Notes: generated by a model not told the origin, from the letters alone. Numbered from the stretch's first letter, positions 49,617-58,962 are shown. The stretch: DNA of 64,000 nt from Pseudomonas viridiflava (GCF_900601905.1 NZ_UWFA01000170.1:248001-312000); one strand, 5' to 3'. Numbers and translations: made by a program.

Positions 49617-49956
49617 CAATTGCACGCCGGGCGCTCAAACCCGGCCTACACTGGCAAGGCATGGCGTAAAGCCGGTATGAGTGCGCTTGCCCGCGATGCG
49701 ATTTCACAGTCGACATATTTGTCGCTTGTGCAAATGTCATCGCGGCAGGCGCGCTCCGACAGAGATAGTCTCTGCTGCAGCATCAGCCACGCTGATAACC
49801 CACCAATCACAACAGAGGGCTAGACCAAAGATAGGGCCTTGTCGGCTGTCACGGGTTTGCAAAGCTGGATAGGATAGGTCTGCTTCCAGAAAGTCAGGCG
49901 CTAGAGCGTCTGGCCGGGGTCGACCTCATAAAAATAAAATGGATAGGGGACGCTTC
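49617..49956. other. Intergenic region between the omptin and YCF48 genes
   Basis: 340 bases. It holds a decayed inverted repeat (about 49679-49757: GTGCGCTTGCCCGCGATG against CATCGCGGCAGGCGCGCTCC). The remainder should contain the promoter of the YCF48-RND pair. I see no further gene. Confidence 0.5.
49679..49757. repeat. Degenerate REPIN-like inverted repeat
   Basis: Arms GTGCGCTTGCCCGCGATG and CATCGCGGCAGGCGCGCTCC pair imperfectly. It is related to the intact element at 53472 and is probably an old copy. Confidence 0.6.
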
Positions 49957-51042
49957 ATGAGTGAGCCTGTAACGCGGCGCACGCGATCCGGTGTGGATTC
50001 GGCAGTCGGTCAGCCAAGGGTTTTAGCCACAGGCAAGCTCCAGACCACGGCGTATTCGCTGTTGGCAGCCGTCGCGCTGGCGTGCGCTGGCAGCCCCGCT
50101 TATGCCGCCACGGCACCCGCCGATGCGGCGCAATATTCCATCGAATCGGCAAAATCGTCTCGCGGTCTGCTCCTCGACGTCGCCCATGCCGGGCCGCGCC
50201 TGGTAGTGGTCGGTGATCGTGGGCACATTCTCTATTCCGATGATCAGGGTAAAACCTGGGTGCAAGCCAAAGTACCCAGCCGCCAGTTGCTGACGGCCGT
50301 GGCTTTCGTTGACGACAAGCATGGCTGGGCGGTGGGCCACGATGCACAGATCCTTGCCAGCAGCGACGGCGGGGTCAGCTGGGTCAAGCAATTCGAAGAC
50401 CTCAAGCGCGAAGCTCCGCTACTGGATGTCTGGTTCAAGGACGCCAGTCACGGCTTTGCGGTGGGCGCTTACGGTTCATTGATGGCCACCACCGATGGCG
50501 GCAAGGTGTGGGAGGACGTCAGCGACCGCCTTGATAACGAAGATCAATATCACCTCAACGGCATCGCCCAGGTGGCGGACAGCGGGCTGTTCATCGTTGG
50601 CGAAGCGGGGGCGATGTTTCGTTCCGCCGATGACGGCCAGACCTGGGAAAAACTCGAAGGCCCGTATCAAGGCTCGCTGTTCGGCGCGATTGGTACTGGG
50701 CAGCCCGGCACGCTGCTGGTCTATGGGCTGCGCGGGAATCTGTTTCGCTCCACGGATTTTGGCGACAGCTGGACCCCCATCGAACTCAAGGCCGCCCGCG
50801 GGCCGCTGGAGTTCGGGCTGTCCAACGCCACGCGGCTGGAAGATGGCTCGCTGGTGCTGGTCGGCAACGGTGGCAGCGTGATGCGCAGCACCGACGACGG
50901 CCAGACATTCGAGGTCTACAACCGTCCTGACCGGATTTCGCTGTCCGGGGTCACGGCCAATGCACAGGGCAATCTGATCCTGGTGGGGCAGGGGGGCGTG
51001 CGCCTCACCTCGCCGACGGGCGCCGAGTCGACCCAACAATAA
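49957..51042 (+). CDS. Exported YCF48/BNR-repeat beta-propeller protein
   Basis: 361 residues. An N-terminal hydrophobic export segment (about 33-53, ending AYAATA) is followed by repeated propeller blades with the D-x-G-x-T-W pattern (SDDQGKTW, SDGGVSW, TDGGKVW, ADDGQTW, STDDGQTF). YCF48 proteins are related to photosystem II assembly factors, but in non-photosynthetic bacteria they accompany RND/MMPL transporters. AGGGGA lies 6 bases before ATG 49957. The RND gene follows 27 bases later, so the pair is an operon. Confidence 0.82.
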   Translation: MSEPVTRRTRSGVDSAVGQPRVLATGKLQTTAYSLLAAVALACAGSPAYAATAPADAAQYSIESAKSSRGLLLDVAHAGPRLVVVGDRGHILYSDDQGKTWVQAKVPSRQLLTAVAFVDDKHGWAVGHDAQILASSDGGVSWVKQFEDLKREAPLLDVWFKDASHGFAVGAYGSLMATTDGGKVWEDVSDRLDNEDQYHLNGIAQVADSGLFIVGEAGAMFRSADDGQTWEKLEGPYQGSLFGAIGTGQPGTLLVYGLRGNLFRSTDFGDSWTPIELKAARGPLEFGLSNATRLEDGSLVLVGNGGSVMRSTDDGQTFEVYNRPDRISLSGVTANAQGNLILVGQGGVRLTSPTGAESTQQ

Positions 51043-51069
51043 GCACTATCAGGGCGGGGAAATTCCGGC

Positions 51070-53463
51070 ATGAACAACATTCAAGACACGCAGCAGCACA
51101 AGGGCGAAAAGGAAACCTTCCTTGAGCGCCTGATCTTTAACAACCGACCGGCCGTGATCGTCATCTGCCTGCTGGTCAGTATCTTCCTGTTCTGGCAGGC
51201 GACCCTGGTGCGACCTTCTACCAGCTTCGAGAAAATGATCCCGCTGGATCATCCGTTCATTCAGAAAATGATGGAACACCGCAACGACCTGGCGAACCTG
51301 GGCAACACGGTGCGTATTTCGGTTGAAGCCCTCGATGGCGATATTTTCTCGAAGCAATACATGGAGACCCTGCGGGAAATCAACGACGAGGTGTTTTACA
51401 TTCCCGGTGTGGACCGCTCCGGGTTGAAATCCCTGTGGAGCCCCAGCGTGCGCTGGACCGAGGTCACCGAAGAGGGTTTTGCCGGTGGCGAGGTCATCCC
51501 GCAGAGCTACAACGGCTCAGACGATAGCCTCGATCTGCTGCGCAACAACGTGCTCAAGTCCGGCCAGGTCGGGCGGCTGGTGGCCAATGACTTCAAGTCG
51601 AGCATCGTCGATGTGCCCTTGCTGGAGTCGTACCCGGATCCTGAAGATCAGGGCAAGCTGATCAAGCTCGACTACCAACAGTTCTCCCACCAGCTCGAAG
51701 AAAAGATCCGCGACAAATACCAGGCCCAGAACCCGAATATCAAAGTGCATATCGTCGGCTTCGCCAAGAAGGTTGGCGATCTGATTGACGGGCTGTTGAT
51801 GGTGGTGCTGTTCTTCGGCGTGGCGTTCGTGATCACGCTGGTATTGCTGATCTGGTTTACACGCTGCATCCGCAGCACTGTCGCGGTGCTGTGTACCACC
51901 CTGATTGCCGTGGTCTGGCAGTTGGGGCTGATGCACGTAGTCGGCTTTGGCCTGGACCCGTATTCGATGCTGGTCCCGTTTCTGATTTTTGCTATCGGTA
52001 TCTCCCATGGCGTGCAGAAGATCAACGGCATCGCCTTGCAGTCCAGTGACGCCGACAACGCCCTGACGGCGGCGCGGCGCACGTTCCGCCAACTGTTCCT
52101 GCCGGGCATGATCGCGATTCTGGCCGACGCGGTGGGGTTCATTACCTTGCTGATTATCGACATCGGGGTGATTCGCGAGCTGGCGATTGGCGCATCGATT
52201 GGTGTCGCGGTGATCGTGTTTACCAACCTGATCCTGCTGCCGGTGGCAATTTCCTACGCAGGCATCAGTAAAAGGGCGATCAGTCGCAGCAAGAAGGACG
52301 CAGTCTCCGAGCATCCGTTCTGGCGACTGCTGTCGAACTTTGCCAGCGCCAGAGTGGCTCCGGTGTCCATCGTGCTGGCGTTACTGGCCTTCGGTGCCGG
52401 GCTCTGGTACAGCCAGAACCTGAAAATTGGCGATCTGGATCAGGGCGCGCCAGAACTGCGCCCGGATTCGCGCTACAACCAGGACAACAGTTTCATCATC
52501 AACAATTACTCCACCAGCTCTGACGTTCTGGTGGTGATGGTCAAGACGCCGCGTGAAGGCTGCTCGGCTTACGGGACCTTGTCCGCGATCAACGAATTGA
52601 CCTGGAAGATGGAGAACACGCCGGGGGTGCAATCGGCGATTTCGCTGGTCACCGTGTCGAAGCAGATGATCAAGGGCATGAACGAGGGCAACCTGAAATG
52701 GGAGTCGTTGTCGCGTAACAAAGACGTGCTCAACAGCTCGATTGCCCGCGCTGATGGCTTGTACAACAACGCCTGCTCACTGGCGCCGCTGCTGATCTTC
52801 CTCAACGACCACAAGGCTGAAACCCTCGACCGTGCGGTGCATGCGGTGCAGACCTTTGCCGACGAGAACAATCGCGAGGGCCTGGAGTTTCTGTTGGCCG
52901 CCGGTAACGCCGGGATTGAAGCGGCGACCAACGAGGTGATCAAGCAGTCCGAGCTGATGATCCTGATCCTGGTCTACATCTGTGTGGCGGCGATGTGCAT
53001 GATCACCTTCCGTTCCTGGGCCGCGACTCTTTGCATTGTTCTGCCTCTGGTACTGACCTCGGTGCTGGGCAACGCGCTGATGGCGTTCATGGGCATCGGC
53101 GTCAAGGTCGCAACCTTGCCAGTGGTGGCGCTTGGCGTGGGGATTGGCGTGGATTACGGCATCTACATCTACAGTCGCCTGGAGAGCTTCCTGCGCGCCG
53201 GTCTGCCCTTGCAGGAGGCTTATTACGAAACCCTGAAATCCACCGGCAAGGCGGTGCTGTTTACCGGTCTTTGTCTGGCGATTGGCGTGTGTACCTGGAT
53301 CTTCTCGGCGATCAAGTTCCAGGCTGACATGGGCCTGATGCTCACCTTCATGCTGCTGTGGAACATGTTCGGCGCACTGTGGCTGCTGCCAGCGCTGGCG
53401 CGGTTCCTGATCAAGCCGGAAAAAATGGCCGGCAAGGTGGGGAATTCACTGTTTTCACATTGA
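51070..53463 (+). CDS. RND superfamily transporter (MMPL type)
   Basis: 797 residues arranged as two halves. Each half has one membrane helix (about 34-50 and 435-452), a large periplasmic domain (about 50-230 and 455-625) and five clustered helices (about 230-400 and 630-785). It lacks the length of HAE1 drug pumps (over 1000) and fits MMPL/hydrophobe exporters that move lipids or sterol-like compounds. The upstream YCF48 protein is probably its periplasmic partner. Substrate unknown. Confidence 0.85.
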   Translation: MNNIQDTQQHKGEKETFLERLIFNNRPAVIVICLLVSIFLFWQATLVRPSTSFEKMIPLDHPFIQKMMEHRNDLANLGNTVRISVEALDGDIFSKQYMETLREINDEVFYIPGVDRSGLKSLWSPSVRWTEVTEEGFAGGEVIPQSYNGSDDSLDLLRNNVLKSGQVGRLVANDFKSSIVDVPLLESYPDPEDQGKLIKLDYQQFSHQLEEKIRDKYQAQNPNIKVHIVGFAKKVGDLIDGLLMVVLFFGVAFVITLVLLIWFTRCIRSTVAVLCTTLIAVVWQLGLMHVVGFGLDPYSMLVPFLIFAIGISHGVQKINGIALQSSDADNALTAARRTFRQLFLPGMIAILADAVGFITLLIIDIGVIRELAIGASIGVAVIVFTNLILLPVAISYAGISKRAISRSKKDAVSEHPFWRLLSNFASARVAPVSIVLALLAFGAGLWYSQNLKIGDLDQGAPELRPDSRYNQDNSFIINNYSTSSDVLVVMVKTPREGCSAYGTLSAINELTWKMENTPGVQSAISLVTVSKQMIKGMNEGNLKWESLSRNKDVLNSSIARADGLYNNACSLAPLLIFLNDHKAETLDRAVHAVQTFADENNREGLEFLLAAGNAGIEAATNEVIKQSELMILILVYICVAAMCMITFRSWAATLCIVLPLVLTSVLGNALMAFMGIGVKVATLPVVALGVGIGVDYGIYIYSRLESFLRAGLPLQEAYYETLKSTGKAVLFTGLCLAIGVCTWIFSAIKFQADMGLMLTFMLLWNMFGALWLLPALARFLIKPEKMAGKVGNSLFSH

Positions 53464-53471
53464 TAGCCAGG

Positions 53472-53561
53472 TTGTAGAAGCGCGCTTGCCCGCGATGGCG
53501 TCAGGTCAGTCAACAAATGCACCGACAGATCTGGCCCCATCGCGGGCAAGCGCGCTCCTAC
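53472..53561. repeat. REPIN-like inverted repeat, arm type GCGCGCTTGCCCGCGATG
   Basis: TTGTAGAAGCGCGCTTGCCC and GGGCAAGCGCGCTCCTAC are near-perfect arms between the convergent RND and GntR genes. Confidence 0.85.
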
Positions 53562-53570
53562 TGGACTTTT

Positions 53571-54293
53571 TTACAGCCCCAATTCCCGACCCAGCACCAC
53601 ACTCAACGCATTGCGCGCATCATCGAGCTGCACCAGCGTTGCGTGCCTTGCACCAAGGGCGTCGCGGTTTTCAATGGCGGTGAGAATCGCCTTGTGACGC
53701 GGCAGCGCCAGTTCATGCAGGTTGGGCCGCTTGTTCGAATGCTTGAGCGCCTCGCGTAACGCCAGCGACAACATGTTGCACAGGTGCGCGAGCAGATCAT
53801 TGTGGGTCGCATCGGCAATCCGGCTGTGGAAATCCAGGTCCGGTTGCAGCAAGGCCTCCGGCGTCGGCGCAGCTTCCATGCGCTGGTAAGCCTCGCCGAT
53901 GGCGGCGATTTCTTCGTCGGTGGCGTATTGCGCGGCAAGGGCCGCCACGGCAGGTTCGATGACCGCGCGGACGCTGGTCAGCAGATGGAAGAACTCATTC
54001 TGCGGCGTGCTCTGCATGATCCAGTGCAGCACATCCGGGTCGAGCAGATGCCATTCGCGCCGGGCCTTGACCACCGTACCGACACGCGGCCTGGAATACA
54101 CCAGACCCTTGGCCACCAATACCCGGGTGGCCTCGCGCAACACGGGACGGCTGACCGCATACTCCTCGCACAGCAGCGCTTCGGCAGGCAGTTTTTCGTC
54201 GGGCTTGAAACGCCCGGAGACGATCTGCATACCCAGCTCCTGGACGATGCGGGCATGCATGCTTTTACGTTCGGAGGGCTTTCGGTAATCCAT
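53571..54293 (-). CDS. GntR-family (FadR/FCD subgroup) transcriptional regulator of the sugar-acid locus
   Basis: 240 residues. A winged helix (KLPAEALLCEEYAVSRPVLREA, GLVYSRPRVGTVV) is joined to a helical FCD ligand domain with the metal residues in DLDFHSRIADATHN and, later, RHKAILTAIENRD. ATG 54293 gives the family start MDYRKPSERKS. By position it should regulate the adjacent dehydratase/MFS/FAH genes. The inducer is probably an aldonate or its 2-keto-3-deoxy product. Confidence 0.87.
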   Translation of the reverse strand: MDYRKPSERKSMHARIVQELGMQIVSGRFKPDEKLPAEALLCEEYAVSRPVLREATRVLVAKGLVYSRPRVGTVVKARREWHLLDPDVLHWIMQSTPQNEFFHLLTSVRAVIEPAVAALAAQYATDEEIAAIGEAYQRMEAAPTPEALLQPDLDFHSRIADATHNDLLAHLCNMLSLALREALKHSNKRPNLHELALPRHKAILTAIENRDALGARHATLVQLDDARNALSVVLGRELGL

Positions 54294-54372
54294 GGGGACG
54301 CAAGTCGATCCTGAGCAATGAATGCGGGGCATCATAGCATCGGCGTTGGGCAGTAGGAGACTGAACACACAC

Positions 54373-54464
54373 CGTGGGACCGGCTTTAACCGGGAAGAGG
54401 TCAGTCCAGTCGCTACATCTTCGTAGTCAGGACGATTGGCTTCCCGGCTAAGGCCGGTCCCACG
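54373..54464. repeat. REPIN-like inverted repeat, arm type GTGGGACCGGCTTTAGCC
   Basis: CGTGGGACCGGCTTTAACCG and its near-complement, with two compensating differences. It sits between the dehydratase and regulator genes, which share a strand. Confidence 0.87.
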
Positions 54465-54478
54465 TACCTAGCCCGCAA

Positions 54479-56218
54479 TCAGTGCGAATGCCTCGGCACT
54501 TCAGCCCCGCGCATGCCCACCAGGAAGTCGAAGTCGCAGCCCTGATCGGCCTGCAGTACATGGTTCACATACAGCTCGCGGTACCCGCCCACCAGCAATT
54601 TTTGCGGCGGCTGCCAGTCGGCCAGGCGAGCGGCCAGTTCGGCGTCGGAGATGTCCAGGTGCAAACGCCCGCTGGCGCAATCGAGCTCGATCCAGTCACC
54701 TTCCTGCACCACCGCCAACGGCCCGCCTGCGGCTGCTTCCGGCGCGACATGCAAAACCACGGTGCCGTAAGCCGTGCCGCTCATGCGGGCATCGGAAATG
54801 CGCACCATGTCAGTCACGCCCTGAGCCAGCAGTTTGGCTGGTAAACCCATGTTGCCGACTTCCGCCATGCCTGGATAACCCTTGGGCCCGCAGTTTTTCA
54901 TGACCATGATCGAGTTGGCGTCGATGTCCAGATCCGGATCGTTGATACGCGCCTTGTACATGTCGAAGTTCTCGAAGACCACGGCGCGACCCCGGTGCTG
55001 CATCAGCGAGGCGGTAGCGGCAGACGGTTTGAGCACCGCGCCCAGGGGCGCCAGGTTACCGCGCAGCACGCAGATACCGCCGTCGGCGCGGATCGGATTG
55101 TCCAGAGCGCGAATCACTTCGTCTTCGCCATAGATCGGCGCGTTCTGGTTGTTGGCGCGAATGGTTTTGCCGTTAACGGTCAAGGCCTCGGGGTTGGGCA
55201 GCAGATTGGCTTCGTCCATGCGTCGCAGGACGGCTGGCAGGCCGCCCGCGTAATAGAACTCTTCCATCAGGAAACGCCCGGACGGTTGCAGGTCGACAAT
55301 GGTCGGCATGCCACGACCCATGCGCGTCCAGTCATCCAGTTCGAGGTCGACACCGATCCGCCCGGCGATGGCTTTGAGGTGAATCACCGCGTTGGTTGAC
55401 CCACCAATGGCGGCGTTGACCCGAATAGCGTTTTCAAACGCAGCCTTGGTCAGGATCTTCGACAGGCGCAGATCTTCTCTTACCATCTCCACGGCGCGCA
55501 TGCCGGACATATGCGCCAGCACATAGCGCCGTGAATCCACAGCCGGGATCGCCGCGTTGTGGGGCAGGGAGGTGCCCAGTGCTTCGGCCATGCAAGCCAT
55601 GGTCGACGCCGTGCCCATGGTGTTACAGGTGCCCGCCGAGCGCGACATGTCGCCTTCGGCCGCAAGGAAGTCATCAAGGGTGATCTGCCCGCCTTTATAG
55701 GCTTCGTGCATTTGCCAGACCACTGTCCCCGAACCGATGTCCTTGCCTTTGTGCTTGCCGTTGAGCATCGGACCGCCGGTGACAACAATGGCTGGCACGT
55801 CGCAGCTGGCCGCGCCCATCAGCAGCGCCGGGGTGGTTTTGTCGCAACCGGTGAGCAGCACCACGCCGTCAATCGGGTTGCCGCGGATTGCTTCTTCGAC
55901 ATCCATGCTGGTCAGGTTGCGGGTAAACATTGCGGTGGGGCGCAGGTTGGATTCGCCATTGGAGAACACCGGGAACTCAACCGGCCAGCCACCCGCTTCG
56001 ATCACGCCGCGCTTGACGTGCTCGGCGATCTGCCGGAAATGGGCGTTGCAGGGGGTGAGCTCTGACCAGGTGTTGCAGATGCCGATGATGGGCTTGCCCT
56101 GAAACTGATGGTCGGCGATGCCCTGATTCTTCATCCAGCTACGGTACATGAAACCGTTTTTGTCAGCGGTGCCAAACCATTGGGCGGAACGCAGGGGTTT
56201 TTTATCGGAATCAGACAT
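54479..56218 (-). CDS. IlvD/Edd family sugar-acid dehydratase (L-arabinonate dehydratase-like)
   Basis: 579 residues, the same length as the L-arabinonate dehydratase of Rhizobium. The [2Fe-2S] cluster cysteines are C57 (WSELTPCNAH), C125 (LLTGCDKTTP) and C198 (SAGTCNTMG). The catalytic Ser region near the C-terminus is DARMSGTAYGTVVLHVAPEA. It dehydrates a pentonate or hexonate (L-arabinonate, D-fuconate, D-galactonate or similar) to a 2-keto-3-deoxy acid. The context of two MFS carriers, an AraD1/FAH protein and a lactonase supports aldonate catabolism rather than branched-chain amino acid synthesis. Confidence 0.88.
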   Translation of the reverse strand: MSDSDKKPLRSAQWFGTADKNGFMYRSWMKNQGIADHQFQGKPIIGICNTWSELTPCNAHFRQIAEHVKRGVIEAGGWPVEFPVFSNGESNLRPTAMFTRNLTSMDVEEAIRGNPIDGVVLLTGCDKTTPALLMGAASCDVPAIVVTGGPMLNGKHKGKDIGSGTVVWQMHEAYKGGQITLDDFLAAEGDMSRSAGTCNTMGTASTMACMAEALGTSLPHNAAIPAVDSRRYVLAHMSGMRAVEMVREDLRLSKILTKAAFENAIRVNAAIGGSTNAVIHLKAIAGRIGVDLELDDWTRMGRGMPTIVDLQPSGRFLMEEFYYAGGLPAVLRRMDEANLLPNPEALTVNGKTIRANNQNAPIYGEDEVIRALDNPIRADGGICVLRGNLAPLGAVLKPSAATASLMQHRGRAVVFENFDMYKARINDPDLDIDANSIMVMKNCGPKGYPGMAEVGNMGLPAKLLAQGVTDMVRISDARMSGTAYGTVVLHVAPEAAAGGPLAVVQEGDWIELDCASGRLHLDISDAELAARLADWQPPQKLLVGGYRELYVNHVLQADQGCDFDFLVGMRGAEVPRHSH

Positions 56219-56228
56219 GATCGGCTCT

Positions 56229-56239
56229 CTTATTGTAAG
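56229..56239. promoter_or_regulatory. Candidate operator CTTATTGTAAG (copy 1)
   Basis: An 11-base pseudo-palindrome (CTTA-TTG-TAAG) directly upstream of the dehydratase gene; the identical sequence lies upstream of the FAH gene at 57864. A second small dyad, ACTTAAT/ATTAAGT (56240-56246, 56260-56266), adjoins it. A likely regulator is the GntR protein, by location only. Confidence 0.4.
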
Positions 56240-56305
56240 ACTTAATGGCGTTTCTGGTGATTAAGTTAAGCGTAAATCCGCTCCATTGGAAGTGTTGTTA
56301 GCTAA

Positions 56306-56318
56306 ATAGTAATACTAT
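56306..56318. promoter_or_regulatory. Candidate dyad ATAGTAATACTAT between dehydratase and MFS genes
   Basis: A perfect 5-3-5 palindrome in the divergent promoter region. Its form (GT-N-AC core) resembles sites of FCD-type GntR regulators. Inference only. Confidence 0.4.
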
Positions 56319-56426
56319 ATAGTCGATTTTCAGTGAGGGATTGACCCTGGCAAAAGCACGCCATGTGCTCGAAGCGAGAGGCAAAACCCACAGGTTCCAC
56401 AATAAAAACAAATGGAGACCACACCC

Positions 56427-57746
56427 ATGAGCCAGGAACTCAGGCTTATTCGTCGCATCACTCTGAAGTTGATCCCTTTCCTGATCCTGCTCTACCTGAT
56501 CGCTTACGTGGACCGCTCCGCCGTGGGCTTCGCCAAGCTGCACATGGGCGCAGACATTGGCATCGGCGACGCCGCTTACGGGCTGGGTGCCGGATTGTTT
56601 TTCATCGGTTATTTCCTGTTCGAAATCCCCAGCAACCTGATGCTCGAACGCTTCGGCGCACGCCGCTGGTTTGCGCGGATCATGATCACCTGGGGCGCGA
56701 TCACCATTGGTATGGCCTTTGTCCAGGGGCCACACAGTTTCTACGTGATGCGTTTTCTGCTGGGTGCCGCTGAAGCGGGCTTCTTCCCGGGCGTGCTGTA
56801 CTACATCACGCAGTGGTTTCCGGTTCGCCATCGCGGCAAAATCCTCGGCCTGTTTATCCTTTCGCAACCCATCGCCATGATGATTACCGGCCCGGTTTCC
56901 GGAGGGTTGCTGGGCCTGGATGGCGTGCTCGGCCTGCATGGCTGGCAATGGCTGTTCATCGTGATTGGTACCCCCGCGATCCTGCTGACCTGGCCCGTAT
57001 TGCGCTGGCTGCCAGATGGCCCCAAGCAAGTCGACTGGATGGATCAGGCCGAAAAGGACTGGCTGGCCGGTGAGTTGAAAAAAGACCTCGAAGAGTATGG
57101 CCAGACCCGCCACGGCAATCCCTTGCACGCCCTCAAGGACAAGCGCGTCCTGCTGCTGGCGTTGTTCTATCTGCCGGTGACCTTGAGCATTTACGGACTT
57201 GGCCTGTGGCTGCCGACCCTGATCAAGCAGTTTGGCGGCACCGATCTAGTGACCGGTTTTGTGTCTTCGGTTCCCTACATCTTTGGCATCGTCGGCCTGT
57301 TGATCGTGCCGCGCAGCTCTGACCGCCTCAATGATCGTTATGGGCATCTGGCCGTGCTTTACGTACTGGGTGCCATCGGCCTGTTCCTCAGTGCCTGGCT
57401 GACCTTGCCGGTGGCGCAACTGGCGGCGCTGTGCCTGGTGGCGTTCTCGCTGTTTTCCTGCACCGCAGTGTTCTGGACCTTGCCGGGCCGTTTCTTCGCC
57501 GGGGCCAGCGCCGCAGCCGGCATCGCCCTGATCAACTCGGTGGGCAACCTGGGCGGCTACATCGGCCCGTTCGTGATCGGCGCCCTCAAGGAATACACCG
57601 GCAATCTCGCGTCAGGGCTGTATTTCCTGTCCGGGGTCATGGTGTTCGGGTTGATTCTGACTGGCGTTGTGTATCGCGTGCTGGAGCGCAAACACGTTTT
57701 ACCAGCCAGCGATTTCGCCGCCAGTGCCCGTAGCCGCCAGGCCTGA
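56427..57746 (+). CDS. MFS transporter, anion:cation symporter family (sugar-acid uptake)
   Basis: 439 residues with 12 membrane segments. The N-terminal motif LIAYVDRSAVGFAKLHM, then GLGAGLFFIGYFLFEIPSNL and RFLLGAAEAGFFPGVLYYI, are typical of the tartrate/glucarate/galactonate carriers. ATG 56427 has GGAG 9 bases upstream; the ATG at 56412 overlaps that site and is less likely. It is divergent from the dehydratase, so both promoters share 208 bases. Confidence 0.88.
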   Translation: MSQELRLIRRITLKLIPFLILLYLIAYVDRSAVGFAKLHMGADIGIGDAAYGLGAGLFFIGYFLFEIPSNLMLERFGARRWFARIMITWGAITIGMAFVQGPHSFYVMRFLLGAAEAGFFPGVLYYITQWFPVRHRGKILGLFILSQPIAMMITGPVSGGLLGLDGVLGLHGWQWLFIVIGTPAILLTWPVLRWLPDGPKQVDWMDQAEKDWLAGELKKDLEEYGQTRHGNPLHALKDKRVLLLALFYLPVTLSIYGLGLWLPTLIKQFGGTDLVTGFVSSVPYIFGIVGLLIVPRSSDRLNDRYGHLAVLYVLGAIGLFLSAWLTLPVAQLAALCLVAFSLFSCTAVFWTLPGRFFAGASAAAGIALINSVGNLGGYIGPFVIGALKEYTGNLASGLYFLSGVMVFGLILTGVVYRVLERKHVLPASDFAASARSRQA

Positions 57747-57768
57747 GCGGAGATGATTGATGATTTTT

Positions 57769-57860
57769 TGTGGGAGCGAGCTTGCTCGCGAATGCGGTGT
57801 TCCTGCATTCGAGTTTGTGTGGAATGTACCGGCCTCTTCGCGAGCAAGCTTGCTCCCACA
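57769..57860. repeat. REPIN-like inverted repeat, arm type GTGGGAGCGAGCTTGCTC
   Basis: TTGTGGGAGCGAGCTTGCTC and CGAGCAAGCTTGCTCCCACA, within the MFS-FAH intergenic gap just upstream of the second CTTATTGTAAG copy. Confidence 0.87.
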
Positions 57861-57863
57861 GTC

Positions 57864-57874
57864 CTTATTGTAAG
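57864..57874. promoter_or_regulatory. Candidate operator CTTATTGTAAG (copy 2)
   Basis: Identical 11-mer to 56229-56239, directly next to the ribosome binding site of the FAH gene (AAAGGAGA at 57875-57882). Occupation would block translation initiation or a local promoter. Confidence 0.4.
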
Positions 57875-57889
57875 AAAGGAGATTCCCCA

Positions 57890-58882
57890 ATGAACCTAGT
57901 GCAATTTGAATTGAGCAGCGGCCAACGCCGCGTCGGCCTGGTGGACGGCGATCTGATTCGCGAAATCAAAGGTGCCCAGAGTGTGCGCGAGCTGGCGTTG
58001 TCGGCCATTGATGCGGGCGTCGGCCTGGCGCAGCAGGTCGACAACCAAGGCCCGGGCGACAGCCACGATTACCCGCAATTGCTTCAGGAACTGCGCATCC
58101 TGCCGCCGCTGGATCATCCGGATCCGGCACACCTGCTGGTCAGCGGCACGGGTCTGACCCATCTGGGCAGCGCATCGGCCCGGGACAAGATGCATCAGCA
58201 AGCGGGCGACGAAGCTGCGATGACCGACACCATGCGCATCTTCAAATGGGGTGTCGAAGGCGGCAAGCCCGAAGCAGGGCAGGCAGGCGTGCAGCCGGAG
58301 TGGTTCTACAAAGGCGACGGCAGCATTGTGGTGCGCCCCGGGGCGGCGTTTTCGTTACCGCCGTTTGCCGAAGATGGCGGCGAAGAGCCTGAACTGAGCG
58401 GCCTGTACGTAATTGGCAACGACGGCAAGCCGTACCGACTGGGTTATGCCATCGGTAACGAATATTCCGACCACATCATGGAGCGACGCAATTACCTGTA
58501 CCTCGCGCATTCCAAGCTGCGTGCCTGTTCGTTCGGCCCTGAATTGCGGGTTGGCGAATTACCCCAGCATCTGGCCGGAACCAGCCGGGTGCTGCGCGAC
58601 GGCGAAGTGCTGTGGGAGAAGGAGTTCCTGAGCGGCGAGGCCAACATGTGCCACAGCCTGGAAAACCTCGAATACCACCACTTCAAGTACCAGCAGTTCC
58701 TGCGGCCGGGTGATGTGCATGTGCATTTTTTCGGCACCGCAACCCTGTCCTTCGCCGATGGCGTGCGCACTCAGCCGGGGGATCAGTTCCAGATCAGCCA
58801 GGCCGAGTTTGGCAAGCCGCTGGTCAATGGTATCGAGAACACCCAGGCGGCGTTTTTGCCGGGCGGGATAGGCAGGTTGTAA
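57890..58882 (+). CDS. GguC/AraD1-type fumarylacetoacetate hydrolase family protein
   Basis: 330 residues. The FAH-fold C-terminal half contains VSGTGLTHLGSASARDKMHQ, the Glu-Glu-Pro metal site (GEEPELSGLYVIGNDG), YAIGNEYSDHIMERRNYLYL and SKLRACSFGPEL. AraD1/GguC proteins occur in arabinose, galactose and aldonate operons and probably act on 2-keto-3-deoxy sugar acids. ATG 57890 has AAAGGAGA 7 bases upstream. It fits as the step after the IlvD/Edd dehydratase, but hydrolase versus dehydratase activity is not decidable from sequence. Confidence 0.82.
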   Translation: MNLVQFELSSGQRRVGLVDGDLIREIKGAQSVRELALSAIDAGVGLAQQVDNQGPGDSHDYPQLLQELRILPPLDHPDPAHLLVSGTGLTHLGSASARDKMHQQAGDEAAMTDTMRIFKWGVEGGKPEAGQAGVQPEWFYKGDGSIVVRPGAAFSLPPFAEDGGEEPELSGLYVIGNDGKPYRLGYAIGNEYSDHIMERRNYLYLAHSKLRACSFGPELRVGELPQHLAGTSRVLRDGEVLWEKEFLSGEANMCHSLENLEYHHFKYQQFLRPGDVHVHFFGTATLSFADGVRTQPGDQFQISQAEFGKPLVNGIENTQAAFLPGGIGRL

Positions 58883-58889
58883 ACCGATC

Positions 58890-58962
58890 CCTGTAGGCGC
58901 TGCCGAAGGCTGCGAACCCTTCTGACACACCGCTGTTCGCAGCCTTCGGCAGCTCCTACAGG
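58890..58962. repeat. Short inverted repeat, arm type CTGTAGGCGCTGCCGAAG
   Basis: Arms CTGTAGGCGCTGCCGAAGGC and GCCTTCGGCAGCTCCTACAG; at 73 bases it is shorter than the other elements and unique in the window. Confidence 0.82.
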
